Assembly (NCBI RefSeq): GCF_004614185.1
Contig: NZ_SPVF01000063.1
Location: 1-39,444, forward strand
DNA: 39,444 bases
Origin: Zemynaea arenosa
GTDB taxonomy: Bacteria > Pseudomonadota > Gammaproteobacteria > Burkholderiales > Burkholderiaceae_D
Direction of reading: 5' to 3'
Made by a program: the position numbers and the translations under genes. Below are positions 7,435-16,245 of the stretch, in pieces (the first letter of the stretch is position 1; each line of letters begins with the position of its first letter). The notes beneath the pieces are model-generated. The model had not been told where the DNA came from. It searched no databases and was given only the letters and a program-made list of their open reading frames with translations.

Positions 7435-10077
7435 TTACTTGGCCGTCAGCGCGTTCTTGACGGTGAGGCAGAGCTGGTCATCTTCCACCGAGTCCAGCAG
7501 CGCGCGGCGGGTGGCCGGCGACAGGTCCTTCATCTTGGCCGCCGCATCCTCCAGCCGCTTCACGCTCGCGGCCGTGCAAGCGTAAGGGATCAGGCTGTTG
7601 GAATACGCGCGGATGTAGACCGTGCTGCCTTTCTTGTCCAGCTCCGGCAGCTGCGCCAGACGCTGCTCGGCGGTCTTCTCGCTCAGCTCGCGCTGCTCGG
7701 GCGTGTACAGCGAGCCCATCGCAGTGCGGACTTTCGAGAACGGCAGCTTGGTCTGCAGGTCGGTCACCGTGCCCAGCCACTCGGCCTTCACCGCCGGGTC
7801 CGGACGCACGGCCGTGGCCGCGATCGCGCGGGCTTGGCCCGCATCCGACTTGTCGCGCTCCTGCTCCGCCTTCACCAGCTCGGCGGCACCGGCATAGTTG
7901 TAGCGGTTGAGGGCGTAGATGATGTTCCAGCGCAGATCCTGGTTGATGGTCAGGCCGTCCACCTTGGCCGAGCCGTCCAGCACCGCGGCCAGGCGCGCCA
8001 GGCCTTCCGGCGTACTGGTCACGCCCACGTACAGGTTGAACCACAGGCGCTGGAAGTTGTCGTTGCCCTTGGCGGCCACGGCGCGGTCCCAGGCCATCGC
8101 TTCCAGGTCCTTGCGGGTCTGGCGCGACCAGGCGTTGTCGACGCCCATGGCATCCATCAAGCCCTTGGCGCGCGCGACCTTGCCGGTCACGTCGGTGAGT
8201 AGGGTGTAGTCCTTCTCGCCCGGCAGGTTCTTGAACACCACGGCCATGTAGTCGTTGAGCGGCAGTTTGCCGTCGCGCACGCCATCCCACAGGCTCTGCC
8301 ACAGCATCGCGCGCAGCAGCGGATCTTCCACGCCCGCCAGGTGGTTGCGGGCGGTTTCAAACGAGCGCTGGTCCAGCACCACCTTGGCAAAGCCCCAGTC
8401 CTGGTAGTTGGGGTAGACCAGGTCCGGGCAAGCGCTGCCGACCAGGCCCTTCACCGCCGTCTTGGCGCCGTTGTAGATGACGGGCACGTTCTTGTCCAGC
8501 ACCAGCTGGCCATCCTTCATCTTGAAGCTGGCCACTTGCACGCGCTGCTCGCGCAGGGTCGGGAACTTGGCAGTGCCGCGCTGGTCGATCGTGAAGCTGT
8601 CGATCTTGCCGCCTTTGCAGCTGTAGTTGGCCGCGATGGTGTTCACGCCCGGTTCATACAGCCACTGCTTGGTCCAGGCCGAGAGGTCACGGTGCGCCGC
8701 TTCGCCCAGACTGCCGATGAAGTCCTGCAGCGTCGCGTTCTTGAACTGGTACTTCACCAGGTAGTTGTGCACGCCCTTGCGGAACACGTCCTCACCCAGC
8801 AGGTGGCGCAGCTGCTTCAGCGTGGACGCGCCCTTCGAATAGGTGATCGCGTCGATGTTGTCGAACGCGCTCTGGCTGGAGGGCACCGGCACCTCGATCG
8901 GGTGGGTGGTCGCGCGTGAATCCTGCGCATAGGCGGCCTGCTTGCCTTGCGAGTAGAAGGCCTGCCAGGCGTCCTTGAACTCGGTCGCTTCGGCGGTTGC
9001 CAGCGTGCCCATGAAGGAAGCGAAGCTCTCGTTCAGCCACAGGCCGTTCCACCACTTCATGGTGACCAGGTCGCCGAACCACTGGTGCGCCATCTCGTGC
9101 ATGATCACGCCCGCCAGATTGTGTTTCTGGGCGGTCGTCATCTCGGCGCGGAACATAAAGCCGCCTTCCGCGAAGGTCACCGCACCCGCGTTCTCCATCG
9201 CGCCGTACAGGAAGTCCGGCACCAGCAGCTGGTCGTACTTGTTGAACTGGTAGGGGACGCCGAAGTATTCGTCGAAGAAGGCCAGGCCGGCCTTGGTGTA
9301 GCGGAACCATTCCTGCGGCTTGATCTGGGACGCGACCGACTGGCGCGAGAACAGGCGCATCGGATATTTGCCGGAAGTGTCTTCCCACACCTGGTACGGG
9401 CCGGCGGCGACTTCGAAGTTGTAGGCGGAGAGCTTCTTGGTGGTCGGGAAGGTCCAGCGCTTGCTGTCGGCGCCCACGTCTTCCACCTTGGTCTCGCGGC
9501 CGGTGGAGACCACCACCCAGTCCTTCGGCACGGTCACGGTCAGGCTGTAGGTGCCTTTCAGGTCCGGCTGGTCGAACAGCGCGAACATCTGGTGCGCGGC
9601 GGCCGGTTCGAAGTGGGTGTAGGTGTAGACGCGCTTGTCCACCGGGTCGACCATGCGGTGCAGGCCTTCGCCGTTGGTGCTGTGCGGGCGGTCGTAGCTG
9701 ACCACCACCGTGTTCTTGCCTTTGACCAGGTCCTTCGGCTGCAGGGTGATGAACCAGTTGTTGTACTCAGGCTTGACCTCCTTGCCGTTGACGGTCAGGG
9801 TCTTGATGGTCGCCTTGTCCAGGTCGATGGTCAGCGGGCTGCTGGCATCCTTCAGGTTGAAGGTGAGGGTGGTGGTGCCGGAGAAGGTCTCCTTGCCGGT
9901 GATCGTCAGGTCGACCAGGTAGTCGACATTGGCGATGCGCGCGCTGCGGGCGAACGCGTCGGCCTGCGACAGGTAGGCGTTCTGCGCACGCGGGGCGGGC
10001 GCGGCGGCGTGGGCGGTGTGAAGGGCAAAAGCCGAGGCAATGGCAAGCGCAAGCGCGCGCGGAGCAGTCAGTTTCAC
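7435..10077 (-). CDS. Exported M1-family zinc aminopeptidase
   Basis: An 880-residue gluzincin aminopeptidase that removes N-terminal residues from peptides. A Sec signal peptide (about residues 1-25, ending 'AHAAA') places it in the periplasm or outside. The exopeptidase motif GAMEN is at 292-296. The zinc site HEMAH is at 327-331 with the third ligand Glu350 in 'WLNESFA'. An ERAP1-like C-terminal helical domain fills the last 350 or so residues. It resembles the exported M1 enzymes of Burkholderiales and Xanthomonadales rather than cytoplasmic PepN. It is monocistronic: there is a terminator downstream and a gap of more than 100 bp upstream. No missing active-site residue is seen. Confidence 0.95.
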   Translation of the reverse strand: MKLTAPRALALAIASAFALHTAHAAAPAPRAQNAYLSQADAFARSARIANVDYLVDLTITGKETFSGTTTLTFNLKDASSPLTIDLDKATIKTLTVNGKEVKPEYNNWFITLQPKDLVKGKNTVVVSYDRPHSTNGEGLHRMVDPVDKRVYTYTHFEPAAAHQMFALFDQPDLKGTYSLTVTVPKDWVVVSTGRETKVEDVGADSKRWTFPTTKKLSAYNFEVAAGPYQVWEDTSGKYPMRLFSRQSVASQIKPQEWFRYTKAGLAFFDEYFGVPYQFNKYDQLLVPDFLYGAMENAGAVTFAEGGFMFRAEMTTAQKHNLAGVIMHEMAHQWFGDLVTMKWWNGLWLNESFASFMGTLATAEATEFKDAWQAFYSQGKQAAYAQDSRATTHPIEVPVPSSQSAFDNIDAITYSKGASTLKQLRHLLGEDVFRKGVHNYLVKYQFKNATLQDFIGSLGEAAHRDLSAWTKQWLYEPGVNTIAANYSCKGGKIDSFTIDQRGTAKFPTLREQRVQVASFKMKDGQLVLDKNVPVIYNGAKTAVKGLVGSACPDLVYPNYQDWGFAKVVLDQRSFETARNHLAGVEDPLLRAMLWQSLWDGVRDGKLPLNDYMAVVFKNLPGEKDYTLLTDVTGKVARAKGLMDAMGVDNAWSRQTRKDLEAMAWDRAVAAKGNDNFQRLWFNLYVGVTSTPEGLARLAAVLDGSAKVDGLTINQDLRWNIIYALNRYNYAGAAELVKAEQERDKSDAGQARAIAATAVRPDPAVKAEWLGTVTDLQTKLPFSKVRTAMGSLYTPEQRELSEKTAEQRLAQLPELDKKGSTVYIRAYSNSLIPYACTAASVKRLEDAAAKMKDLSPATRRALLDSVEDDQLCLTVKNALTAK

Positions 10078-10201
10078 GCTGGGGTCTCTCGTTCTAGGAA
10101 TGCGTTGACGGAAAAAGCTGGGCGCAGCATAGCACTGGCGCTTTGATAAGCAAATATATGCATATCTGCATGCATACAGCGGTGGCCCGCCGGTGCTGGG
10201 G

Positions 10202-10696
10202 TTACAGTGCGCGCGTCATGACGTAGGCGTCGACGTAGCCGAGCTCGGTGTGATGGAAGGCGCCGGGGAGAGTACCGGCGATGGCGAAGCCGTGCTTCTG
10301 GTAGAGGGCCACCGCCGGGGCGTTGGTCGATACCACGAAGTTGAATTGCATCGAGCGGAAGCCTTGGGCGGTGGCTTTGGCGAGCGCGTCGCGCAGCATG
10401 GCGCCGCCGATGCCGCGTCCTTGCAGGTTTGGACTCACGAGGAAGGTCGCGCTGCTTACGTGGCTGGCGCGGCCAGGGAAGTTGGCGTTCAGCTTGTACA
10501 TGCCGGCGACCTCGCCCCCGTCCAGCGCCACAAAGGACTGGATGCCAGGCGCCAGCCACATCGCATCGAACAGCTCGTCGGACGTGTCCTCCGTGAACGG
10601 CAGCGCGTCGCCGCCGCGGCACACGTCGCGGAACAGGGCGGCCATGGCGTCGCGGTACTGCGGCTGGGCGGGTTCCAGGCGGAGGCAAGCGGTCAT
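10202..10696 (-). CDS. GNAT-family N-acetyltransferase
   Basis: A 164-residue acetyltransferase using acetyl-CoA. 'FLVSPNLQGRGIGGAMLRDAL' is the motif A pyrophosphate-binding loop (Q/R-x-x-G-x-G/A), and 'NAPAVALYQKHGFAIAGTLPGAF' is the motif B/C region. The C-terminal 'YVDAYVMTRAL' is typical of the RimI/phosphinothricin-like branch. The start at 10696 (MTACLRLEP) is chosen because the family fold begins there; upstream in-frame codons encode unlikely sequence. The Shine-Dalgarno is weak. The acceptor substrate is unknown. Confidence 0.87.
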   Translation of the reverse strand: MTACLRLEPAQPQYRDAMAALFRDVCRGGDALPFTEDTSDELFDAMWLAPGIQSFVALDGGEVAGMYKLNANFPGRASHVSSATFLVSPNLQGRGIGGAMLRDALAKATAQGFRSMQFNFVVSTNAPAVALYQKHGFAIAGTLPGAFHHTELGYVDAYVMTRAL

Positions 10697-10852
10697 CGTG
10701 AATGCAGCCCAAGTTGAAAAATTGGCACTGTACAGGCTTTCACCGCCCAGCGCGCGTGCCGCTCCAGTTCTCCTGAGGTCGCGTGCGGCCCCGTCCCGGC
10801 GGATGCGGCACAATCGGGCCACCATCCCGACCTCAGCCTTACTTCCCCACCC

Positions 10853-11356
10853 ATGAAATCGCTGAAGCTGCTGTTCTCGATCGCGCATGCCGTGCTGGCG
10901 CTGATGTTCGTCGGCATGGCCGTGCTACTGACGGTTTACGCCGGAGTGACCGCCTGGGACGCGGTCGGCGTTGACGCCGAGGCTAACGCGCCGATCGCGA
11001 TCGAAGCCATCGGCCTGCTGGCTATCGCGGTTGTGTCGCTGCAGATCGCCCAGACCATCACCGAAGAAGAGGTGGTCCGCGATGCCCACATCAGCGCTCC
11101 GACGCGCGTGCGCCGCTACCTGTCGCGCTTCATGGTCGTGGTGGTGGTGGCGCTGTCCATCGAAGGCCTGGTCGCCAGCTTCAAGACCCTGCACGAGGAT
11201 CCCGAACTGCTGCCTCACGCTGCCTCCGTTCTGGTGGCTGCCGGCGTGCTGCTGGCCGGTTGGGGTGTCTTCATCCGCCTCAACAGGTCCGCCGAGGAAC
11301 TGGAACCGGAAGCCATGGAGGCCGCGAAGAGCGAGGATGCCAAGGTCGACGAATAA
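10853..11356 (+). CDS. Small integral membrane protein of unknown function
   Basis: A 167-residue protein with about four hydrophobic segments (roughly residues 8-35, 48-68, 92-112 and 121-142) and an acidic C-terminal tail (AEELEPEAMEAAKSEDAKVDE). A conserved-looking cytoplasmic loop, 'TITEEEVVRDAHISAPTRVRRYLSRF', lies between segments 2 and 3. A CACAAT box just upstream may be the -10. It is followed by a bidirectional hairpin shared with the convergent tRNA gene. No assigned function. Confidence 0.83.
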   Translation: MKSLKLLFSIAHAVLALMFVGMAVLLTVYAGVTAWDAVGVDAEANAPIAIEAIGLLAIAVVSLQIAQTITEEEVVRDAHISAPTRVRRYLSRFMVVVVVALSIEGLVASFKTLHEDPELLPHAASVLVAAGVLLAGWGVFIRLNRSAEELEPEAMEAAKSEDAKVDE

Positions 11357-11370
11357 TGCCGGCCCAACGG

Positions 11371-11404
11371 AAAAAGCCGCTGCACCTTGCGGCACAGCGG
11401 CTTT
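11371..11404 (-). terminator. Intrinsic terminator after the CAU tRNA gene
   Basis: AAAGCCGCTG (11373-11382) pairs with CAGCGGCTTT (11395-11404) across a 12-nt loop. Read on the minus strand, the stem is followed by a T run (11375-11371), placing it 8 bp beyond the tRNA 3' end. On the plus strand it may also weakly end the membrane-protein transcript. Confidence 0.8.
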
Positions 11405-11412
11405 CGAATTCT

Positions 11413-11489
11413 TGGTGGTGATAGCTGGACTTGAACCAGCGACCCTAGCATTATGAATGCTATGCTCTAACCAACTGAGCTATATCACC
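11413..11489 (-). tRNA. tRNA-Met (CAU anticodon)
   Basis: The 77-nt cloverleaf folds fully: acceptor GGTGATA/TATCACC, D stem GCTC/GAGC, anticodon stem TAGCA/TGCTA with loop TTCATAA (anticodon CAT), T stem GCTGG/CCAGC with TTCAAGT, and encoded ACCA at the 3' end. It is not an initiator tRNA: the first acceptor pair is G-C and there is no run of three G-C pairs in the anticodon stem. Elongator Met is the likeliest identity. A lysidine-modified tRNA-Ile2, which has the same CAU gene anticodon, cannot be fully excluded: the T arm resembles E. coli ileX, but the anticodon stem and acceptor do not. Confidence 0.93.
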
Positions 11490-11502
11490 ACGAGAGCCAC
11501 GC

Positions 11503-11531
11503 ATTATAGTGGCTTGGCCGGACCCTGTCAA
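11503..11531 (-). promoter_or_regulatory. Perfect-consensus sigma70 promoter of the tRNA gene
   Basis: On the minus strand, TTGACA (11531-11526) and TATAAT (11508-11503) are separated by exactly 17 bp. The -35 box overlaps the miaA stop codon. Transcription would begin near 11496, about 7 nt before the mature tRNA 5' end. Confidence 0.88.
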
Positions 11532-12493
11532 CGGATCGTGCAGCTCACGTGCGCCAGTAATTCGCCCGCCGGATCGGCCCCCAGGCAGTCGATCACGACC
11601 CGTTCCGGCATCGCACGCAGCCACGTGAGCTGGCGCTTGCACAGCTGGCGCGTGGCGGCGATGCCGGTCTCGCGCAGCTCATCCCGCGAGATCGTGCCAT
11701 CTAAATATTCCCAGGTCTGCCGGTACCCCACGCAGCGCATCGATGGCAGCGACAAGTTCAAATCGCCGCGCGCCCGCAGCCGCGCCACTTCCGCCACCAG
11801 GCCCTCATCATCGCGCGTCCCGAGCATCGCGTCAAAGCGGGCCGCGATCCGTGCGTGCAGCACTGCGCGGTCGGACGGCTCCAGCGCATACGAGACCAGT
11901 TCGAAGGGCAGCTCCAGCTTGGGCCGCCCGGTCAGCAGTTCCGACATCGGCTTGCCGGACAACTCATAAATCTCCAGCGCGCGGTTGATGCGCTGCGCGT
12001 CGTTGGGCTTCAAACGCTCGGCGGTGACCGGGTCGACCGCCCGCAGCCGCTCATGCATCGCGGGCCAACCGAGGGCGGCGGCGTCGGCTTCGATGCGGTC
12101 GCGTACCGCCTGGTCGGCCTGCGGCAGGTCGTCCAGGCCTTCGGTCAGGCCCTTGTAGTACATCATGGTCCCGCCGACCAGCAGCGGCAGCGCGCCGCGC
12201 GAGGAAATCTCGTCCACCAGCCGCAGGGTATCGGCGCGGAACTGCGCCACCGAATAGGACTCGGTTGGCTCGATGATGTCGATGAGGTGATGACGGACCG
12301 CCGCCAGCTCCTCGGCCGAGGGCTTGGCTGTGCCGATGTCCATGCCGCGGTACACGAGTGCCGAATCGACCGAGATGATCTCGACCGGCATCGCGCGCGC
12401 GATCGCCAGCGCCGCTGCCGTCTTGCCGGAGGCGGTCGGCCCCATGATGGCCACCGCGCGCGGCTTCGGGCCGCGCTGCACGAATGAGGACAT
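11528..12493 (-). CDS. miaA: tRNA dimethylallyltransferase
   Basis: A 321-residue MiaA that transfers a dimethylallyl group to A37 of tRNAs reading UNN codons (i6A). The P-loop '[11 protein letters not shown]' is near residue 17 from the chosen start; '[19 protein letters not shown]' and '[18 protein letters not shown]' follow, and '[11 protein letters not shown]' and '[12 protein letters not shown]' are further family blocks. The ATG at 12493 lies 5 bp after the mutL stop, so the two are co-transcribed, as in many proteobacteria. The longer in-frame extension would lie inside mutL and is rejected. Confidence 0.97.
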   Translation of the reverse strand: MSSFVQRGPKPRAVAIMGPTASGKTAAALAIARAMPVEIISVDSALVYRGMDIGTAKPSAEELAAVRHHLIDIIEPTESYSVAQFRADTLRLVDEISSRGALPLLVGGTMMYYKGLTEGLDDLPQADQAVRDRIEADAAALGWPAMHERLRAVDPVTAERLKPNDAQRINRALEIYELSGKPMSELLTGRPKLELPFELVSYALEPSDRAVLHARIAARFDAMLGTRDDEGLVAEVARLRARGDLNLSLPSMRCVGYRQTWEYLDGTISRDELRETGIAATRQLCKRQLTWLRAMPERVVIDCLGADPAGELLAHVSCTIR

Positions 12494-12498
12494 GATGC

Positions 12499-14424
12499 TT
12501 ACTGCCCGCGCAGGAACAGCTTGTCCAGCGCCGAGATATCGAGCTGCACCCAGGTCGGGCGCCCGTGGTTGCACTGGTCCGAGCGCTCGGTGTGCTCCAT
12601 CTGCCGCAGCAGCGCGTTCATTTCCTGGATCGACAGGATGCGATTGGCGCGCACCGCCGTGTGGCAGGCCAGGGTGCCCAGCAGCTCGTTGCGGCGCTCG
12701 ATTAGCACGCGCGAGCCGCCGTATTCGCGCACGTCGCGCAGGACGTCGCGCGCGAGGGTCTGCGCGTCCGCGGACTTTAGCAGCGTGGGAATCGAGCGCA
12801 CCGCCAGCGTGGTCGGCGACATCACGGCGATGTCGAAGCCCAGCGCGTGCAGCGTCTCCTGGTGTTCGGTGGCCGTGCCCACTTCCACCGCGTCGGCGAA
12901 GAAGGTCACGGGAATAAGAAGCGGCTGCACCTGCATCTGCTGCCCGGTGCCCGAGAGCGCGCCATCGATGGCCGTCTTCAGCTGCTCGTACAGGATGCGC
13001 TCGTGCGCGGCGTGCATGTCCACCAGCACCAGCCCGCGCGTGTTCTGCGCCAGGATGTAGATGCCGTGCAGCTGGGCGAGCGCGAAGCCGAGCGGGAATT
13101 CCTCGTCCGGCGCGGCGGGCGAGCCGACCACGATGGTCTGCGCCTCAAGCACCGGCGATGCAGACGAAGCTTGCTGTGGCACGAACGGCTCATGGCCGTC
13201 TTCCTTGAACAGCGCTCCATACGCCGCGGTGGACTGCGCCACGCCCGGGCTGTCGTAGCGGCTCCCTGGCGGGAATGGCGACGGCGAGAACGTGGACGAG
13301 AACTGCGACCCGAACGACGCCTGCTGCGGGCGCCACGGAGCGGCAGCCGAGCCGGAAGCATCGCCGCCATCCATGGAGGCCGCAGCCTGCGGTGCCGGCG
13401 CATTGGCGAAAGAGGTGGCCGACGTCGCGGCCAGCGCGCGCTGCACGGCATGGAAGACAAACTGGTGGACCGTCCGGCTGTCGCGGAAGCGCACCTCGAT
13501 CTTGGACGGGTGCACGTTCACGTCCACCAGCGCCGGGTCCAGCTCCAGCGCCAGCACGTAGGACGGGAAGCGGTCCCCATGCAGCACGTCCTGATAGGCC
13601 GCGCGCACCGCGTGCACCAGCAGCTTGTCACGCACGAAGCGGCCGTTCACGTAGAAGAACTGGCCATCCGCGCGCGCCTTGGACGCCGTGGGCAGGCCCA
13701 CGAAACCGTGCAGCCGCAATGGTCCGGCACATTCGTCGACGGGCAAGCGCGCGGCTGCAAACTCGGAGCCCAGGATGTGCGCGCAGCGCTTGGCCAGGTC
13801 GCACACATTCCAGTGGTCGACCGTCTTGCCGTTGTGCGAAAGCGTGAAGGAGACATCCGGCCGCGCCAGCGCGATGCGCCGCACGACCTCCGCGCAATGG
13901 CCGTACTCGGTCTGCTCGGATTTCAGGAATTTGCGGCGCGCAGGCGTATTGAAGTACAGGTCCTGCACGTCGATGGTGGTGCCGTAAGCGCCCGATGACG
14001 GCGACACCGCGCCATGGTGGCTGCCGATGATCTGCCAGGCATGCGCCGCATCGGCCGTGCGCGTGGTCACCGAGACCGCCGCCACCGCCGCGATGGAGGC
14101 CAGCGCCTCACCGCGGAAGCCCAGCGTGGCCACATTTTCTAGATCGGTCAGCGAGGCGATCTTCGAGGTCGCATGCCGCGCCAGCGCCAGCGGCAGCTGG
14201 TCCGGCGGGATCCCGCGCCCATTGTCGGTGATAGCGATGCGTTTGACGCCGCCTTCCTCCAGCCGGATGCTGATCTGCGTGGACCCGGCATCGAGCGCAT
14301 TCTCCAGCAGCTCCTTGACGACGGCGGAGGGCCGTTCCACCACCTCGCCGGCGGCGATCTGGGAAATCAGCTGGTCGGGAAGGGCCTGGATGGGGCGGGG
14401 AGCGGTGATGACGGGCGCGTTCAT
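12499..14424 (-). CDS. mutL: DNA mismatch repair protein MutL
   Basis: A 641-residue GHKL ATPase that couples MutS mismatch recognition to downstream incision. N-terminal ATPase blocks: '[28 protein letters not shown]' (21-47), 'DNGRGI' (67-72) and 'TLGFRGEAL' (100-108). A Ser/Ala/Pro-rich linker covers about 340-440. The C-terminal domain has DMHAAHE....E (469-480), the DxHA(x)2E(x)4E endonuclease motif in the Met form also known from Neisseria, plus ACHTAVRA and CNHGRP zinc-site motifs. This MutL is therefore probably a latent endonuclease, unlike E. coli MutL. TATAAT on the minus strand (14437-14432) lies 7 nt before the ATG and no Shine-Dalgarno is visible. Confidence 0.97.
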   Translation of the reverse strand: MNAPVITAPRPIQALPDQLISQIAAGEVVERPSAVVKELLENALDAGSTQISIRLEEGGVKRIAITDNGRGIPPDQLPLALARHATSKIASLTDLENVATLGFRGEALASIAAVAAVSVTTRTADAAHAWQIIGSHHGAVSPSSGAYGTTIDVQDLYFNTPARRKFLKSEQTEYGHCAEVVRRIALARPDVSFTLSHNGKTVDHWNVCDLAKRCAHILGSEFAAARLPVDECAGPLRLHGFVGLPTASKARADGQFFYVNGRFVRDKLLVHAVRAAYQDVLHGDRFPSYVLALELDPALVDVNVHPSKIEVRFRDSRTVHQFVFHAVQRALAATSATSFANAPAPQAAASMDGGDASGSAAAPWRPQQASFGSQFSSTFSPSPFPPGSRYDSPGVAQSTAAYGALFKEDGHEPFVPQQASSASPVLEAQTIVVGSPAAPDEEFPLGFALAQLHGIYILAQNTRGLVLVDMHAAHERILYEQLKTAIDGALSGTGQQMQVQPLLIPVTFFADAVEVGTATEHQETLHALGFDIAVMSPTTLAVRSIPTLLKSADAQTLARDVLRDVREYGGSRVLIERRNELLGTLACHTAVRANRILSIQEMNALLRQMEHTERSDQCNHGRPTWVQLDISALDKLFLRGQ

Positions 14425-14482
14425 CCGGTGAATTATAACGGGGCCAAACGGGCCGGTGATCCTTCAACCACCGGCCGGTGTG

Positions 14483-15388
14483 TCATTTTTGCTCGCGCAC
14501 GGGGATGGGAGCGTTGCACAGTTCTACATACCCGGGCGAGTACACCGTCCACGGGCCGCCGCGGTTGCGCGCCGCGTCCACCACCTTGGCGTAGGTGTCG
14601 GTCTCGGTGCGCATCACTTCGAGCTTCGAACGCTCGGCCTCCGGCACGTCCGCGGCCAGGCGCACGGACTTGATCTGCAGGCGCTGCTCCGGCTTCTCGT
14701 AGAAACCCAGCGGCCCGGTGCCGCGCGGGAGGGTGGACAGCAGCGCCATGCCGCTGACCACGCGCCCGGCCACGGTGATGTTGCGGTCCAGGTGGCGCGG
14801 CGCGTTCCCGGTGACCACGTAGAGCTGGGAGCCGTTGCCGGAATCCGGATCGTTATCGCGCGCCACGCCGACCATCCCGTAGCAATGCGCCAGCCAGGTG
14901 CGCCCGCTCTTTGGGTCGCGCGCGGACGGGAAGCCGTGCGAGTGGCCGACTTGCGGCGCATAGCCGTCCTTGTCCGGCATGGCGACGAAGTGCTTGTCCT
15001 GCGCCATCGGCACCGTGAACTCGGCCTTCACCTTGGCCGCGGCCTTCTTCAGCGCGCGCGGGTGCTCTTCGTCCGGGTCGCCCCACTGGACCACGTAGTT
15101 GTCCTGCGAGCGGATGATGGCCAGGCCGTCGAAGTAGTTCTCGCGCGCCAGCGCGCGGATGTTGGCCGCGGTGCCGGGCACGAAATCGGGCGCCAGTTCG
15201 ATCACCACGCGCCCGCTGGGCAGCTCCATGTACAGCGTGTTCTGTGGATCGAGCGGACGCCAGTCGCCCGGCTTGGAGGCTTTGACGATGTCGCCGACGG
15301 TGGGGCGCGGCGGCAGGTCCGCGGCGGTCGCGGCGGGGAGGGCGAAGGCCAGGGCCAGGGTGGCCGCCAGCGGGGTGAGGACGCGCAT
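14483..15388 (-). CDS. Periplasmic cyclophilin-type peptidylprolyl isomerase
   Basis: A 301-residue protein with a Sec signal peptide (about 1-22, '[15 protein letters not shown]'). The cyclophilin fold is indicated by '[38 protein letters not shown]', then '[47 protein letters not shown]'. The usual Gln-Phe catalytic block is replaced by SQLYVVTG. It catalyses proline cis/trans isomerisation in exported proteins. It is longer than typical PpiA (about 190 residues) because of extra N-terminal and C-terminal segments; such long versions occur in Burkholderiales and Xanthomonadales. It lies upstream of mutL on the same strand with a GGCCGGTG/CACCGGCC hairpin (14451-14476) between them. Confidence 0.9.
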   Translation of the reverse strand: MRVLTPLAATLALAFALPAATAADLPPRPTVGDIVKASKPGDWRPLDPQNTLYMELPSGRVVIELAPDFVPGTAANIRALARENYFDGLAIIRSQDNYVVQWGDPDEEHPRALKKAAAKVKAEFTVPMAQDKHFVAMPDKDGYAPQVGHSHGFPSARDPKSGRTWLAHCYGMVGVARDNDPDSGNGSQLYVVTGNAPRHLDRNITVAGRVVSGMALLSTLPRGTGPLGFYEKPEQRLQIKSVRLAADVPEAERSKLEVMRTETDTYAKVVDAARNRGGPWTVYSPGYVELCNAPIPVREQK

Positions 15389-15505
15389 TCCAGGGTCTCC
15401 TTGTCATGTGGACAAGGGATTCTAAACCGGTTAGCGCCCCGGGGAAACAACCGGCGTAAGGACGAGGAGGGGTGGTATGATGTTCGTCTCTCCCTTAGGA
15501 AAATT

Positions 15506-16150
15506 ATGGATCTGATGCAATTGCTCGACATGCTGGTGCACGTCGATAAGGCCCTTGGAGTTCTTCTGCGCGATTACGGTGTTTATGTTTACGCCGTCCT
15601 GTTTTTCATCATCTTCGCGGAAACCGGCCTGGTGGTCCTGTTTTTCTTCCCGGGAGACACGCTGCTGTTCATCGCCGGCGCGTTCTGCGCTTCGGGCGAG
15701 ATGCATTATCTGCTGCTGATGGCCCTGCTGATCGTGGCCGCCGTGGTCGGCAACACCGTCAATTACTGGATAGGCAAGGCGATCGGGCAGCGGGTGTTTA
15801 CACACGACTACCGCTGGATCAACAAGGACGCGCTGCGCAAGACCCACGACTTCTTCGAGAAACATGGCGGCAAGACCATCATCCTGGCGCGCTTCGTGCC
15901 GGTGGTGCGGACCTTCGCGCCCTTCGTGGCGGGCGTGTCCGAGATGACGCAGACGCGGTTCCAGTTCTTCAATGTGGTCGGCGCGGCGAGCTGGGTGATC
16001 AGCCTGGTCACGGCCGGCTTCTTCTTCGGGAACATCCCGGTGGTGCGCGATCACCTGACCGCCATCGTGCTGTTTGGCGTGGCGGTGGCCGTGGTGCCGC
16101 TGGCGCTGGGCGCGCTCTGGAAGTTCGCGCGCCGCGTCTCCGGACGTTAA
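15506..16150 (+). CDS. DedA-family (SNARE-associated/VTT) membrane protein
   Basis: A 214-residue inner-membrane protein. Family blocks: 'FAETGLVVLFFFPGDTLLFIAGAF', 'GNTVNYWIGKAIGQRVF', 'KTHDFFEKHGGKTIILARFVPVVRTFAPFVAGVSEM' and 'NVVGAASWVISLVTAGFFFGNIPVV'. DedA proteins affect membrane phospholipid flipping/undecaprenyl-phosphate recycling and proton-motive force. The start at 15506 has TTAGGA 5 bp upstream; the frame stays open far upstream but runs antisense to the cyclophilin gene. It is divergent from that gene, with a 117-bp gap. Confidence 0.95.
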   Translation: MDLMQLLDMLVHVDKALGVLLRDYGVYVYAVLFFIIFAETGLVVLFFFPGDTLLFIAGAFCASGEMHYLLLMALLIVAAVVGNTVNYWIGKAIGQRVFTHDYRWINKDALRKTHDFFEKHGGKTIILARFVPVVRTFAPFVAGVSEMTQTRFQFFNVVGAASWVISLVTAGFFFGNIPVVRDHLTAIVLFGVAVAVVPLALGALWKFARRVSGR

Positions 16151-16245
16151 ATCTTCCACAATCGTCTTTACGATTCTTTCCCAGCGGACTCAAGTTTCGC
16201 GGGCGCGCGCCGATATCAGGGGAGAAGTCATCACCCCTGATTCCC

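Noticed and set aside
8947..10146. 399-codon plus-strand open frame opposite the aminopeptidase
   Set aside because: The minus-strand gene has a complete GAMEN and HExxH-E site; the opposite frame shows only antisense composition bias.
14451..14476. Full intrinsic terminator between the cyclophilin gene and mutL
   Set aside because: The GGCCGGTG/CACCGGCC stem is real, but no T run follows on either strand next to the stem, so it is noted only as a hairpin.
14456..15505. Upstream extension of the DedA frame
   Set aside because: The frame is open far upstream, but that part is antisense to the cyclophilin gene. A good Shine-Dalgarno and the family N-terminus mark 15506 as the start.
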